Below are positions 8,536-15,909 of a stretch of 48,688 nt of DNA, piece by piece. Every line of letters begins with the position of its first letter. The stretch's first letter is position 1. A program made the translations under genes and the position numbers. The stretch is taken from positions 1 through 48,688 of the forward strand of contig CAZOBJ010000012.1 of the NCBI GenBank assembly GCA_964577825.1. Direction: 5' to 3'. Under the pieces are notes generated by a model, which searched no databases, was not told the DNA's origin, and saw nothing but the letters and a program-made list of their open reading frames with translations. The stretch is from CAZOBJ01 sp964577825 (GTDB lineage: Bacteria; Planctomycetota; SZUA-567; JAFGNG01).

Positions 8536-8853
8536 TTCTCCCTCTCCCCTCGGGAGAGGGGCGGGGTGAGGGGCGTGACGCGCGCTCTCATTCGTGGCTC
8601 GCAGGGCATCCGCCTCTGCCATCGCGACCACTTCTCCCTCCCCCTATCCCCCTCCCGAAGGGAGGGGGGACGCGCGCAGCGCCTTCCGCACACTCCCTCT
8701 CCCCCGAGGAGAGGGTCGGAGTTAGGGACGGTTCTCCCTCTCCCTTCGGGAGAGGGCCGGGGTGAGGGGCGCAGTTCTCCCTCTCCCCCCGGGAGAGGGG
8801 CGGGGTGAGGGACGGTCCTCTCTCTCCCCCCGGGAGAGGGGCGGTGTGCGGCG
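8536..8853 (+). repeat. Cluster of six GC-rich inverted-repeat elements (types A and B)
   Basis: Copies: A 8536-8575; B 8632-8672; A 8693-8730; A 8731-8772; A 8774-8815; A 8816-8853 (degenerate tail). Type A has a 9-bp stem CCCTCTCCC/GGGAGAGGG and then a GGGGTGAGGG tail. Type B has CTCCCTCCCCCTATCCCC, then CCCTCC-type stem bases and GGAGGGGGGACGC. The stretch 8521-9056 has no gene; besides these repeats it holds only the promoter at 8876. The elements resemble REP-type intergenic palindromes. Confidence 0.9.
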
Positions 8854-8875
8854 TCCATGGCGTGGGCAGACTCAG

Positions 8876-8904
8876 TTGCCTTGGCCGCGGGGGTGTGGTA
8901 GGTT
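8876..8904 (+). promoter_or_regulatory. Candidate promoter for the tandem membrane-protein genes
   Basis: TTGCCT (8876-8881), 17 bases, TAGGTT (8899-8904). The same two hexamers with the same spacing occur at 40338-40366, before the other accessory island. Confidence 0.5.
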
Positions 8905-9056
8905 GCACATAGGCGTGCGAGGCCGCACGCAGCACATCCGTCGGCGGCGAGCGCGGCTGGGCCGTCAGGACGCGGGATGCGCACACGGCGCATGCCTGTG
9001 ACGGTGGGCCGTTGGGCTCGATAGCCGCACGATGGTTGACCGGACAGGGGGCACAC

Positions 9057-9539
9057 ATGCCGAAGGACCGTGTCGCATTCCTCTGGTACGCAGGTGCCCT
9101 CTTTCTCGGCGCTGTGGGCGTAGCAGGCGCTGTGTCGGGCTTGGCTCGCCACTGGGACGCCGTCTGCGGATTGGACATCGGGCTGACCGGGTTCGCTGTT
9201 GCGTTCACCTTGGAATGGGCGGCTGTGTGCATGATTCTGCGGTGCCGGTGGCGATTGGAGAGGGCCCGGCCCCAGCGACCCGTGGCGCAGGTGACCGCGT
9301 GCTGTCGAAAGGCCTATGCGGTCTTCACGGTGTCAGTCATTGTTCTTTTCTCGTCTACGTTTCTTCTGACCCGCGAGGGCGGTGGGTCTATCCACGTGGA
9401 TCGGGGCGCGCGGATAGACGGCGCAGTTTGCATCTTGTTCCTCGCGTTCACGCTGGCCGTCGCGTTTGCGTTTGCGGTCGCCCAGTGTCGGTGCGCGGCC
9501 GTGTGCCGCGAAAGGGGAATTCATGATCTGTGGATATAG
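9057..9539 (+). CDS. Small four-helix membrane protein, first of a tandem pair
   Basis: 160 aa from ATG 9057, chosen because AGGGGG lies 6 bases upstream; TTG 9012 in the same frame is less likely. Four hydrophobic segments at about residues 7-30, 40-60, 87-105 and 123-145 with a short basic loop (RCRWRLERARPQRP) between helices 2 and 3. It aligns by eye with the next gene product: both have a DR start, a Cys-containing CRK/CRRSAY block before helix 3, and a polar loop between helices 3 and 4. No known family is recognised. It lies between repeat clusters, with less extreme GC than its neighbours. A transport or toxin-immunity role would be a guess. Confidence 0.7.
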   Translation: MPKDRVAFLWYAGALFLGAVGVAGAVSGLARHWDAVCGLDIGLTGFAVAFTLEWAAVCMILRCRWRLERARPQRPVAQVTACCRKAYAVFTVSVIVLFSSTFLLTREGGGSIHVDRGARIDGAVCILFLAFTLAVAFAFAVAQCRCAAVCRERGIHDLWI

Positions 9540-9616
9540 TGACAGGCCCAAAGGGCATCATGCTAGGCGCCCCCAGGCCGAGCGATCAAGACCCTAGGCC
9601 GGGATGGAGCGAGCGC

Positions 9617-10114
9617 ATGACGTACATCCGCGATGACCGCATCGATCTGTCCGTCCACCTGCTCCTCGCCCTGCTGGGGCTGGGCGCAGTCGGATCCTGG
9701 CTTCACTTACGGCCCTGGGAGGGGTTGCGCCATGCGCCGCTCCCGCTTGTGATCGGCACGTGCGGGCTGTGCCTGGCGTACGTGGTGTGGTTCGCGGTGC
9801 TGTATTGTTGGTGGCGGATGCCCAAGACCGACCCGGCACAAGCAGTAGCTCGCGCAGCCCGCTGCCGCAGAAGCGCCTATGTGGCCCTGCCTCCTGCATG
9901 GGCACTCGTGCTGGGCTGCACTCTGCTGCTCGTCTACCAGCACGGAGAAAAGCACGCCGTCTTCAACGCTGAGCTCTTCGGCGCAACGTTTCTGGCGACC
10001 GGCGCCGCCGTGACCGCTGCACTGATGCACAAGCTCGCTGCGTTGATGTATGCGGATGCGGGCAAGGATCGGCCGACCGCCTCCCCCTCGCCCTCCGGGA
10101 GAGGGGCGGGGTGA
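9617..10114 (+). CDS. Small four-helix membrane protein, second of a tandem pair; C-terminus from a repeat element
   Basis: 165 aa from ATG 9617, which has GGAG 7 bases upstream and begins where its paralogue begins (MTYIRDDRIDL against MPKDRVAFL). GTG 9530 and ATG 9560 in frame are alternatives. Four hydrophobic segments at about 14-32, 43-65, 88-110 and 122-142. The pair probably arose by tandem duplication followed by strong divergence. The last residues (ASPSPSGRGAG) and the TGA are encoded by a type A repeat inserted at 10080, so the original C-terminus has been replaced. Function unknown. Confidence 0.65.
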   Translation: MTYIRDDRIDLSVHLLLALLGLGAVGSWLHLRPWEGLRHAPLPLVIGTCGLCLAYVVWFAVLYCWWRMPKTDPAQAVARAARCRRSAYVALPPAWALVLGCTLLLVYQHGEKHAVFNAELFGATFLATGAAVTAALMHKLAALMYADAGKDRPTASPSPSGRGAG

Positions 10115-10223
10115 GGGACGTCAAGCGCGCTCGCGCGCGTTCGTCTCGTCGCCGCCGCCTACCTCTCCACTGGAACCAACCGCTCCCTCCCCCTATCCCC
10201 CTCCCGGAGGGAGGGGGGACGCG
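10080..10223 (+). repeat. Paired type A and type B GC-rich elements
   Basis: A: 10080-10120; B: 10181-10223. The A-to-B spacing (60 bases) is nearly that of the pair at 8536/8632 (56 bases), and the bases after the A copies are alike (GCGCGCTC, then TTCGT), so A-spacer-B seems to be a composite unit. The A copy overlaps the 3' end of the membrane-protein gene. The B hairpin may also end transcription of the converging RluD gene. Confidence 0.85.
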
Positions 10224-10269
10224 CTACCGAAGGGAGCGGAGAACGCACGGCAAGGGCAGGGCCGCACGG

Positions 10270-11280
10270 CTAGTCTTCCCCGGACCGGGAGGGCGGCGCG
10301 TGCCTGCGCACGAAGCGGATGGCCCGGTCCAGGTCCGCGGGCAGGGGGGCCTCAAACTCCATGGGCTCGGCGGAGGACGGATGGGTGAAGGTGAGCCGCC
10401 AGGCGTGCAACGCCTGCCGGTCGAGCACGACCCGCGCGCCCGCCCTGCCCCGCCCGCCCACGAGGTCCGCGCGCGTGAGCGCCCGCTCGCGCCCGTAGGA
10501 CGCGTCGCAGACCACCGGACACCCCAGGTGCGCCAGGTGCACGCGCGCCTGGTGCGTGCGGCCCGTGCGCAGCACGCACTCGAGCAGGCTGATCTCGCCC
10601 AGCCGTTCGCGCACGCGGTAGTCGGTCCGCGCGTCGCGCCCGCCCGTGCGCACCACGGCCATGCGCTGGCGGTGGCGGGGGTGGCGGCCGATGCGCGCGT
10701 CCACTGTGCCGGTGGGCGGCACGGGCGCCCCGTGCACGAGCGCGAGGTAGACCTTGTGCGTGGTGCGCGCGGCGAACTGCGCGGCGAGCGCCCGGTGGGC
10801 CGCGTCCGCCTTGGCGGCCACGAGCACGCCCGAGGTGTCGCGGTCGAGCCGATGCACAATGCCCGGGCGCAGCACCCCGCCTATGCCCGACAGGTCGCGG
10901 CAGTGGTGCAGCAGGCCGTTGACGAGCGACCCGGTCTCATGGCCCGGAGACGGATGCACCACCATGCCCGGCGGCTTGTTCACCACGATCAGGAGCCCGT
11001 CCTCGTACAGCACGTCCAGGTCCATCGGCTCGGGCTTGGCCTCGAGCGGTTCGAGCTCGGGCACGAACAGGCTCAGGCTCTCGCCCCCGGCGAGCCGGTG
11101 GCTGGGCTTCACGGACGCGCCGTTGACCTCCACGAACCCGGCGCCGATAAGCTTCTGCAAGAAGCTGCGGCTCTGGCCGGGCAGCACGCTCGCCAGGTAC
11201 GCGTCCACCCGCTCGCCCGCCGCGCTCGGAGGCACCGTGTCCTCGTACAGCTCGCCCGCTTCCGGGTTCCATCGGGTCAC
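10270..11280 (-). CDS. rluD: 23S rRNA pseudouridine synthase, RluD type
   Basis: 336 aa. GTG start at 11280 with AGGAGAGG upstream. An S4 RNA-binding domain (GERVDAYLASVLPGQSRSF, residues about 21-40, then VEVNG) precedes the RluA-type catalytic domain: NKPPGMVVHPSPGH (about 100), the catalytic motif HRLDRDTSG (about 142-150, Asp nucleophile), and GRTHQARVHLAHLGCPVVCD (about 240). RluD modifies helix 69 of 23S rRNA; specificity among RluA/C/D paralogues is inferred from the S4 domain and overall similarity. A second family member with a changed active-site motif is at 33966. Confidence 0.92.
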   Translation of the reverse strand: MTRWNPEAGELYEDTVPPSAAGERVDAYLASVLPGQSRSFLQKLIGAGFVEVNGASVKPSHRLAGGESLSLFVPELEPLEAKPEPMDLDVLYEDGLLIVVNKPPGMVVHPSPGHETGSLVNGLLHHCRDLSGIGGVLRPGIVHRLDRDTSGVLVAAKADAAHRALAAQFAARTTHKVYLALVHGAPVPPTGTVDARIGRHPRHRQRMAVVRTGGRDARTDYRVRERLGEISLLECVLRTGRTHQARVHLAHLGCPVVCDASYGRERALTRADLVGGRGRAGARVVLDRQALHAWRLTFTHPSSAEPMEFEAPLPADLDRAIRFVRRHAPPSRSGED

Positions 11281-11297
11281 GACGGCCTCTCCTGCGC

Positions 11298-11400
11298 TTC
11301 TCCCTCCCCCTCATCTCCTCTCGGAAGGCCGTGCCTGCGCGCAGGCAGGGAGGGGGCACTTACGGCGCCTTCCGCATACCCCCCACAGGGAGGGGGACGC
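11298..11400 (+). repeat. Degenerate type B GC-rich elements
   Basis: A type B copy at 11298-11359 is interrupted by about 20 bases around 11329-11350. A partial copy follows at 11373-11400. The flank GCGCCTTCCGCA is shared with the copy near 8680. The elements lie between the converging-in-series GH3 and rluD genes; the 167-base gap holds nothing else recognisable. Confidence 0.7.
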
Positions 11401-11447
11401 ATCAGGCGTCTGCGTGGCTGCCAACCCGCAGATGGATCGTCCGTAGC

Positions 11448-13118
11448 CTAGCTCGTCTCGCCCAGGAGCTCTTCGCGCAGGGCCTGTTCGCTGCGCACGA
11501 GGTGCGGGGGCTTGACCTGCCACTCGGGCCGGCCCGCGTCCACGGCCCGGCGCCGGTGCGCGGCGTACGTGCCCGCGGGCAGCACCAGGACCTCCAGCGA
11601 CGCCAGGCGTCCGCTCGCGCGCTTGGCCTTGTACTCCAGGTTCTCGGCCGAGAGCGCCTGGTCGAAGGCCCGCGCGAGGGCCGCCTGCGCGTCGGCGCCG
11701 GCCAGGTGCCCGGCCTCCTCGGGCTCCACGGCGGCCAGGTACCGGGGCGGATGCGCAAGCCGCAAAGTCAGTGTGCACCCGGCCGCGTGCGGGGCCGCGC
11801 GCCGCGCCGCGGCCGCGGCCTGGGATTCGGTCACCTTCTCGCCGGTGATGGAGAGCACCGCTCCCGCGCGGTGCAAAAAGGCCATGACCGGCGCGCGCTC
11901 GTGGAACCCGGTCACCTCCACCACGTCGGCGAGGTCGTAGCGGTACAGGCCCGCGGACGTGGTCACGACCAAACGGTAGCGCTCGCCGACCTCGAGCTCG
12001 TGCGCGAGCAGGGTGCGCGCATCCGCCCCGGGGTCCGCCTCGCCGGGCAGGAACTCCACGAAGTGGCCGCCCACCGCGAGCACGCCCTCCGGGGTGGCGT
12101 CCGACAGGGGAATGGTGAACACGCCTTCGCTCGCGCGCAGGCCCAGGCCCCGCGTGGGCGCCGTGCCCCAAGGGTCGACGAGCTGGCCGAGGTAGAACCC
12201 CGCCGCCCCGCCGTGCCAGGTGCACAGGGCCGCGAGCTTGGGCCACGCGATGCGCGGGACCAGGGTGCCGTGCAGGTGCAGGCGTTCGCGCAGCGCGCGC
12301 ACCCGGCCGCGCGACGGACGCAGGCGCCGCTGAAGGGCGTCGCGCTCGGCGTCCGACAGGCCCGGGGCGTTGCGCAACCTCGGGAACCCGTTGGCCGCCG
12401 CGTCCAGGTCCTCGACCAGGGGCTCGGCCCACGCGCGCATGCGTTCGGCCAACAGCACCAGGGTGCTCGGGTTCGTGCTCGTGGCGCAGGCCACGTTGCG
12501 GCTCAGGGCAAAGGCGAGCAGGACGTAGTGGCGCGCGTCGTAGTCGTGCACGCACATGGCCTCGTACGGCACCGCGTGGCGCCGCCGCACGGGAAGGGCC
12601 TGGTTCGTGTATTGCAGTCCCGTCGCCGACCCGTAGGGGATGCCGCCCGTGGTGCGGCCCTCCTCCGCAGGCGAGACCACGGTCAACAGCTTGCCTTCGG
12701 TCACGGCCGGGTGGTCGCCGACGAGCGCGTGCATCCACACAAGGTGCGCGGCGTGCTGTTCCAGGTTCATGCTCCGGGTGACCGGCAGGAACTTCGGCGC
12801 GCCCGTGGTGCCGCTCGTGACCGCGAACATGCGCACACGCTCGGCCACGAGCACGTTCCGCTCGCCCGCGCGCATCCGGTCCACGGCCGGTCGCATGCCC
12901 TCGTAGTCGGTAACGGGCACGCGCGCCCGGTAGGCGTCCGCATCCGCGATGTCCGCGAAGCCGTGAGTTTGCCCGAACTCGCAGCCCGCATGGCGGCGGA
13001 GGATGCAGTGCAACCGCTCGTGTTGCGCGGCGCGCGGATCGGCAACCGCCCGGCGCCAGGCGCGCGCGAAGCGCGCCAACCCCACTCGGCACAACACGCG
13101 CAACAATCGTCCGTACAT
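11448..13118 (-). CDS. GH3 family acyl-adenylate/amido-synthetase-like protein
   Basis: 556 aa, near-typical for GH3 (auxin-responsive) proteins, which are ANL-superfamily enzymes that adenylate a carboxylic acid and may couple it to an amine. ATP motif 1 is TSGTTGAPKFLPVT (about 100-113). Motif 2 is the RASEGVFTIPL block (about 317). Motif 3 is YRLVVTTSAGLYRYDLADVVEVTGF (split over about 392-416), with the ribose-binding Asp. The N-terminal helices lack a signal peptide. Only 25 bases separate it from the upstream glycosyltransferase, so the two are probably one operon. Bacterial GH3 substrates are largely unknown; modification of a glycosylated or lipid product is one inference from context. 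Confidence 0.9.
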   Translation of the reverse strand: MYGRLLRVLCRVGLARFARAWRRAVADPRAAQHERLHCILRRHAGCEFGQTHGFADIADADAYRARVPVTDYEGMRPAVDRMRAGERNVLVAERVRMFAVTSGTTGAPKFLPVTRSMNLEQHAAHLVWMHALVGDHPAVTEGKLLTVVSPAEEGRTTGGIPYGSATGLQYTNQALPVRRRHAVPYEAMCVHDYDARHYVLLAFALSRNVACATSTNPSTLVLLAERMRAWAEPLVEDLDAAANGFPRLRNAPGLSDAERDALQRRLRPSRGRVRALRERLHLHGTLVPRIAWPKLAALCTWHGGAAGFYLGQLVDPWGTAPTRGLGLRASEGVFTIPLSDATPEGVLAVGGHFVEFLPGEADPGADARTLLAHELEVGERYRLVVTTSAGLYRYDLADVVEVTGFHERAPVMAFLHRAGAVLSITGEKVTESQAAAAARRAAPHAAGCTLTLRLAHPPRYLAAVEPEEAGHLAGADAQAALARAFDQALSAENLEYKAKRASGRLASLEVLVLPAGTYAAHRRRAVDAGRPEWQVKPPHLVRSEQALREELLGETS

Positions 13119-13143
13119 GGCGTCCTCGTGCGTCCGCGTCCGG

Positions 13144-14280
13144 TCAGGAGCCGCGCAGCGCGTCCTGGTACACCCCCACCAGGTCCTGGCCGTGGCGCGC
13201 CCAGGTGTAGGCCCGCGCGCGCTCGCGCCCGCGCGCCGAGAGCTCCTTTGCGTACCCCTCGTCCAGGAGCACTCGCTCCAGGCCCTCGCGCAGCGCGGGC
13301 AGGTCTCCGGGCGGCACCAGGTGCGCGGCCTCGCCCGCGAGCTCGCGCAGAGCCGGCAGGTCCGAGGCCACTACCGGCGTCCCGCAGGCCATGGCCTCCA
13401 AGACCGGCAGGCCGAACCCTTCGGCCAGGGACGGGAACACCAACGCCTCGGCCATGGCGTACAACGCGGGCAGATCCTCGTCGGCCACGTACCCCGGGCA
13501 CAGCACCTTGTCCTCCAGGCCCAGGGACTGGACCATCCGCTCGCGGCGGCGCACGCCCCAGCCGCGCGGGCCGACCAGCACCAGCCGGTGCGGGAGCGTC
13601 TTGTCCAGGGTCACGGCGAAGTAGGCCTTGATGGCCTGGGCGATGTTCTTCTTCGGCTCGTTGCGGCCTATGTGCAGCACGTACCGCGGCGGCAGGCCGT
13701 AACGCAGGGCCACGTCCTCGCGCCGGGCCCGGTCCTCGACCGGGGCGAACTCCGCGCCCACGCCCCAGGGGATCACGCGCACCTTGTCGCTGCGAAGCGA
13801 GGTGAACGTGTCCACCACGTCCCGCTTGACCGCATGGCTGGGCGTGACGATGCGCGCGGCGCGGTCCATGGTCTTGGGCATCATGCGGGTGAAGTGGCTG
13901 CGGTTGCTCTTCGTGCAGAAGCGCGGGTTCGTGAACGCGAACACGTCGTGCACCGTGACCACGGTGGGCACCGGGCTCCACAGGGACATGACGTAACAGG
14001 GCGCATGTAAGAGGTCCGCCCGGTCCCAGCGCAGCCTGGAGGGCAGGACAAACTGCTCCCACAGGATGCGCAAGGTCCGGTTGCCCGCCCGGGCCCAGCT
14101 CTTGCGCACGGTCAGGTTCGCGGCCTCGGGCAGCGCCGCGCGGTCCGCGCCCCAGGGCAGGTAGACGCTCAGCTCCTGCACAGCGCCCGTGTCGGCCAGC
14201 GCACGGATCATGCCCTGGGTCGTGCGCTGCACCCCGGTGAACGCGCCCACCAGGCTGTGACAGTTGATCGCGACGTGCAT
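13144..14280 (-). CDS. GT4-type glycosyltransferase (glycosyltransferase family 1 fold)
   Basis: 378 aa from ATG 14280, which has GGAG 6 bases upstream; GTG 14301 is the longer alternative. GT-B fold: N-terminal CHSLVGAFTGVQRTTQGM (about 7-24), VPTVVTVHDVFAFTN (about 100-115), VTPSHAVKRDV, then the nucleotide-sugar domain with LHIGRNEPKKNI (about 208), EALVFPSLAEGFGLPVLEAMACGTPVV (begins about 281; EGFGLP carries the E-x7-E motif) and the C-terminal helix. Retaining family, cytoplasmic, sugar donor unknown. Its promoter at 14340-14369 faces that of the UbiA-like gene. Confidence 0.93.
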   Translation of the reverse strand: MHVAINCHSLVGAFTGVQRTTQGMIRALADTGAVQELSVYLPWGADRAALPEAANLTVRKSWARAGNRTLRILWEQFVLPSRLRWDRADLLHAPCYVMSLWSPVPTVVTVHDVFAFTNPRFCTKSNRSHFTRMMPKTMDRAARIVTPSHAVKRDVVDTFTSLRSDKVRVIPWGVGAEFAPVEDRARREDVALRYGLPPRYVLHIGRNEPKKNIAQAIKAYFAVTLDKTLPHRLVLVGPRGWGVRRRERMVQSLGLEDKVLCPGYVADEDLPALYAMAEALVFPSLAEGFGLPVLEAMACGTPVVASDLPALRELAGEAAHLVPPGDLPALREGLERVLLDEGYAKELSARGRERARAYTWARHGQDLVGVYQDALRGS

Positions 14281-14339
14281 GCGTGGCTCCGGGATGGACA
14301 CGCGCGCCCGACGGACCGCGCCGCGCGCGCACGCGCCTC

Positions 14340-14369
14340 ACTGTAGCCTTTGTCCATCGAGTCTGTCAA
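14340..14369 (-). promoter_or_regulatory. Promoter for the glycosyltransferase-GH3 operon
   Basis: Minus strand TTGACA (14364-14369), 18 bases, TACAGT (14340-14345). The leader to the ATG at 14280 is about 53 bases. Confidence 0.6.
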
Positions 14370-14382
14370 GCCGACCCGAATC

Positions 14383-14411
14383 TTGACAGTCACGCGCGCG
14401 CGCTTTAGAGT
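14383..14411 (+). promoter_or_regulatory. Promoter for the UbiA-like gene
   Basis: TTGACA (14383-14388), 17 bases, TAGAGT (14406-14411). Its -35 is only 13 bases from the -35 of the divergent promoter, so the two sites would share any bound regulator. Confidence 0.6.
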
Positions 14412-14482
14412 GCCCGTGCGGTGCCCAGGGCGCCCCTCCGTGCCGGAGGCCGCCCGTCCTTGCTTTGCTGCGGAGTGTGCGC

Positions 14483-15370
14483 ATGGGTCTGTGGTCTCTC
14501 GCCCGGCCGGGCCGAGTGGTCGTGGTGCTCGCGGACGTGGTGGCCGGGGCGGCGCTTGTCACCTTCCGTTTCGACGCCCTGGACCCCGGGGTGTTCGGGA
14601 CCCTCGCCGCCCTGCTCGCGGCCGCGGCGTGCCTGTTCCTCGCCGAAGGCCTGTGGGCGGCCGCGTTCGACACGCGCGCCCCGGACCGCGAACCCGCCCA
14701 GGACACCACCCGCACGTTCCTGGCCGCCGCGGGCCTGACGCTCGCGGGGCTGCTTTTGTCCATGCAGGCCGGATGGACGAGCTTGTGCGTGGCGGCCGGA
14801 TTGGGCGTGGCGCTCCTCTTCCACGCCCTGCTTGCCCGGCGCGAGCCCGTGCTCTCGGCCCTGGTGCGGGGCGCGTGCCGTGGGGGCAGTCTGCTCTTGG
14901 GCATGACTGCGTTCGGCGGGTTCCTGCTGACCGGGCCGCCCGCCGACCTCGTGGCCGCGTGCGCGCTCCTCGGACTGTACGCGGCCGCCGCGCGCCTGAT
15001 GGAGCGCGGGCCGCAGGACCCGGCGGACCGCGCTGTGCCGGCTGCCGCCGGGGTGGCGCTTGTCGCCTGCGCGCTCGGGGCGCTCGCCGTGGTGCATGCG
15101 GACGCGGCCACGCTGGCGCTGGCCACGGCCGCGGCCGCGTTCGGCGCGGGCGCCGCGGCGTTCACGGTCCGGGTGCAGGCGCACCGGACCGCGCGCGCGG
15201 CCTGGATCGGGTCGGTGGCCGCGCTCCTGTTGGAGCTCGGCTGGGTCGCGGGCTTCAGCGCGGGCGGGCCGTGGCTGTGGCGGACCGGGTTCCTGGTGGC
15301 GTTGGCAGGGCTCTTCGTGGCGGGCCTGGGCCTGACCACGCGCGTGACGGCCCGCCCCGAGCCAGCCTAG
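14483..15370 (+). CDS. UbiA-like integral membrane protein (degenerate prenyltransferase fold)
   Basis: 295 aa from ATG 14483 (GGAG 7 bases upstream; TTG 14465 is in frame). Seven to nine hydrophobic helices. The N-terminal ARPGRVVVVLADVVAGA (about 7-23) and the CRGGSLLLGM block (about 132-141) resemble UbiA prenyltransferases of the EboC type. The first Asp-rich motif (usually NDxxD) is represented only by FDTRAPDRE (about 68-76), and no clear second motif is visible. It may therefore be a catalytically altered or inactive relative. The promoter is shared back to back with the glycosyltransferase-GH3 operon. Confidence 0.6.
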   Translation: MGLWSLARPGRVVVVLADVVAGAALVTFRFDALDPGVFGTLAALLAAAACLFLAEGLWAAAFDTRAPDREPAQDTTRTFLAAAGLTLAGLLLSMQAGWTSLCVAAGLGVALLFHALLARREPVLSALVRGACRGGSLLLGMTAFGGFLLTGPPADLVAACALLGLYAAAARLMERGPQDPADRAVPAAAGVALVACALGALAVVHADAATLALATAAAAFGAGAAAFTVRVQAHRTARAAWIGSVAALLLELGWVAGFSAGGPWLWRTGFLVALAGLFVAGLGLTTRVTARPEPA

Positions 15371-15390
15371 CCGCACCCCTGTACCCGGCG

Positions 15391-15408
15391 CCACCCCGCG
15401 CGGGGTGG
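15391..15408. terminator. GC-rich palindrome between convergent genes
   Basis: Perfect 18-base palindrome built on CCACCCCGC, between the stops of the UbiA-like gene and the convergent small protein. There is no T-run on either strand, so Rho-independent termination is uncertain. Confidence 0.35.
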
Positions 15409-15434
15409 GGGGGGTGTTCCGTAGATTACGTAGA

Positions 15435-15857
15435 CTACTCGACTGGTGGCTTGTCCGAGACGTTCGAACCGCCACGTTCCCCGCGTCCGGCCAGTGCGTC
15501 CAGGGCCCGGAGGGCGGCCTCGCGCTCGCGGGGCGGATACTCCAGCCGGTAGATGCGCGTCTCCTTGTGCGGGCGGTCCACAGCCACCACGATCCATCCG
15601 TTGATCACCCGGTACACGATGTGCGCGTCCGGCATGGAGCGCAATGCAGCCAGGTCCACGGTCGGCAGCTCAGCAATCGCCTCCCCCGCGTCCTGGCGCT
15701 GCCACAGGTGCGCGGCCTCAAAGGCCGCGAACACGAGCACCGCCCCGGCGAGGAGCACGAGCACCGGCCGCCGCCAGGACTCCCCCTCGCGTCCGTTGCC
15801 GCCACGATCCGGCCCGGCGGGCCGGAAGGGCGAGGCGGGCTCGCGGCCCGTGCGCAT
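15435..15857 (-). CDS. Small single-pass membrane protein of unknown function
   Basis: 140 aa from ATG 15857, which has GGGGAG 8 bases upstream; the open frame extends further 5' but overlaps the upstream gene. A hydrophilic N-terminus is followed by one membrane segment (PVLVLLAGAVLVFAAFEAAH, about 31-50) and a C-terminal soluble part with AHIVYRVINGWIVVAVDRP and many charged residues, predicted to lie outside the membrane if the positive-inside rule holds. No family recognised. It is the last gene of the hydrolase operon (52 bases after the stop at 15910). Confidence 0.65.
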   Translation of the reverse strand: MRTGREPASPFRPAGPDRGGNGREGESWRRPVLVLLAGAVLVFAAFEAAHLWQRQDAGEAIAELPTVDLAALRSMPDAHIVYRVINGWIVVAVDRPHKETRIYRLEYPPREREAALRALDALAGRGERGGSNVSDKPPVE

Positions 15858-15909
15858 GCGCACAGCTCCCCTTGGGATGCCCAAACTTGCGCCGGTCCGC
15901 CCGCCGCGC

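Noticed and set aside
8536..8853. CRISPR-like spacing of the repeat cluster
   Set aside because: The units are palindromic, directly abutting or irregularly spaced, have no unique spacers of constant length, and no cas gene is nearby.
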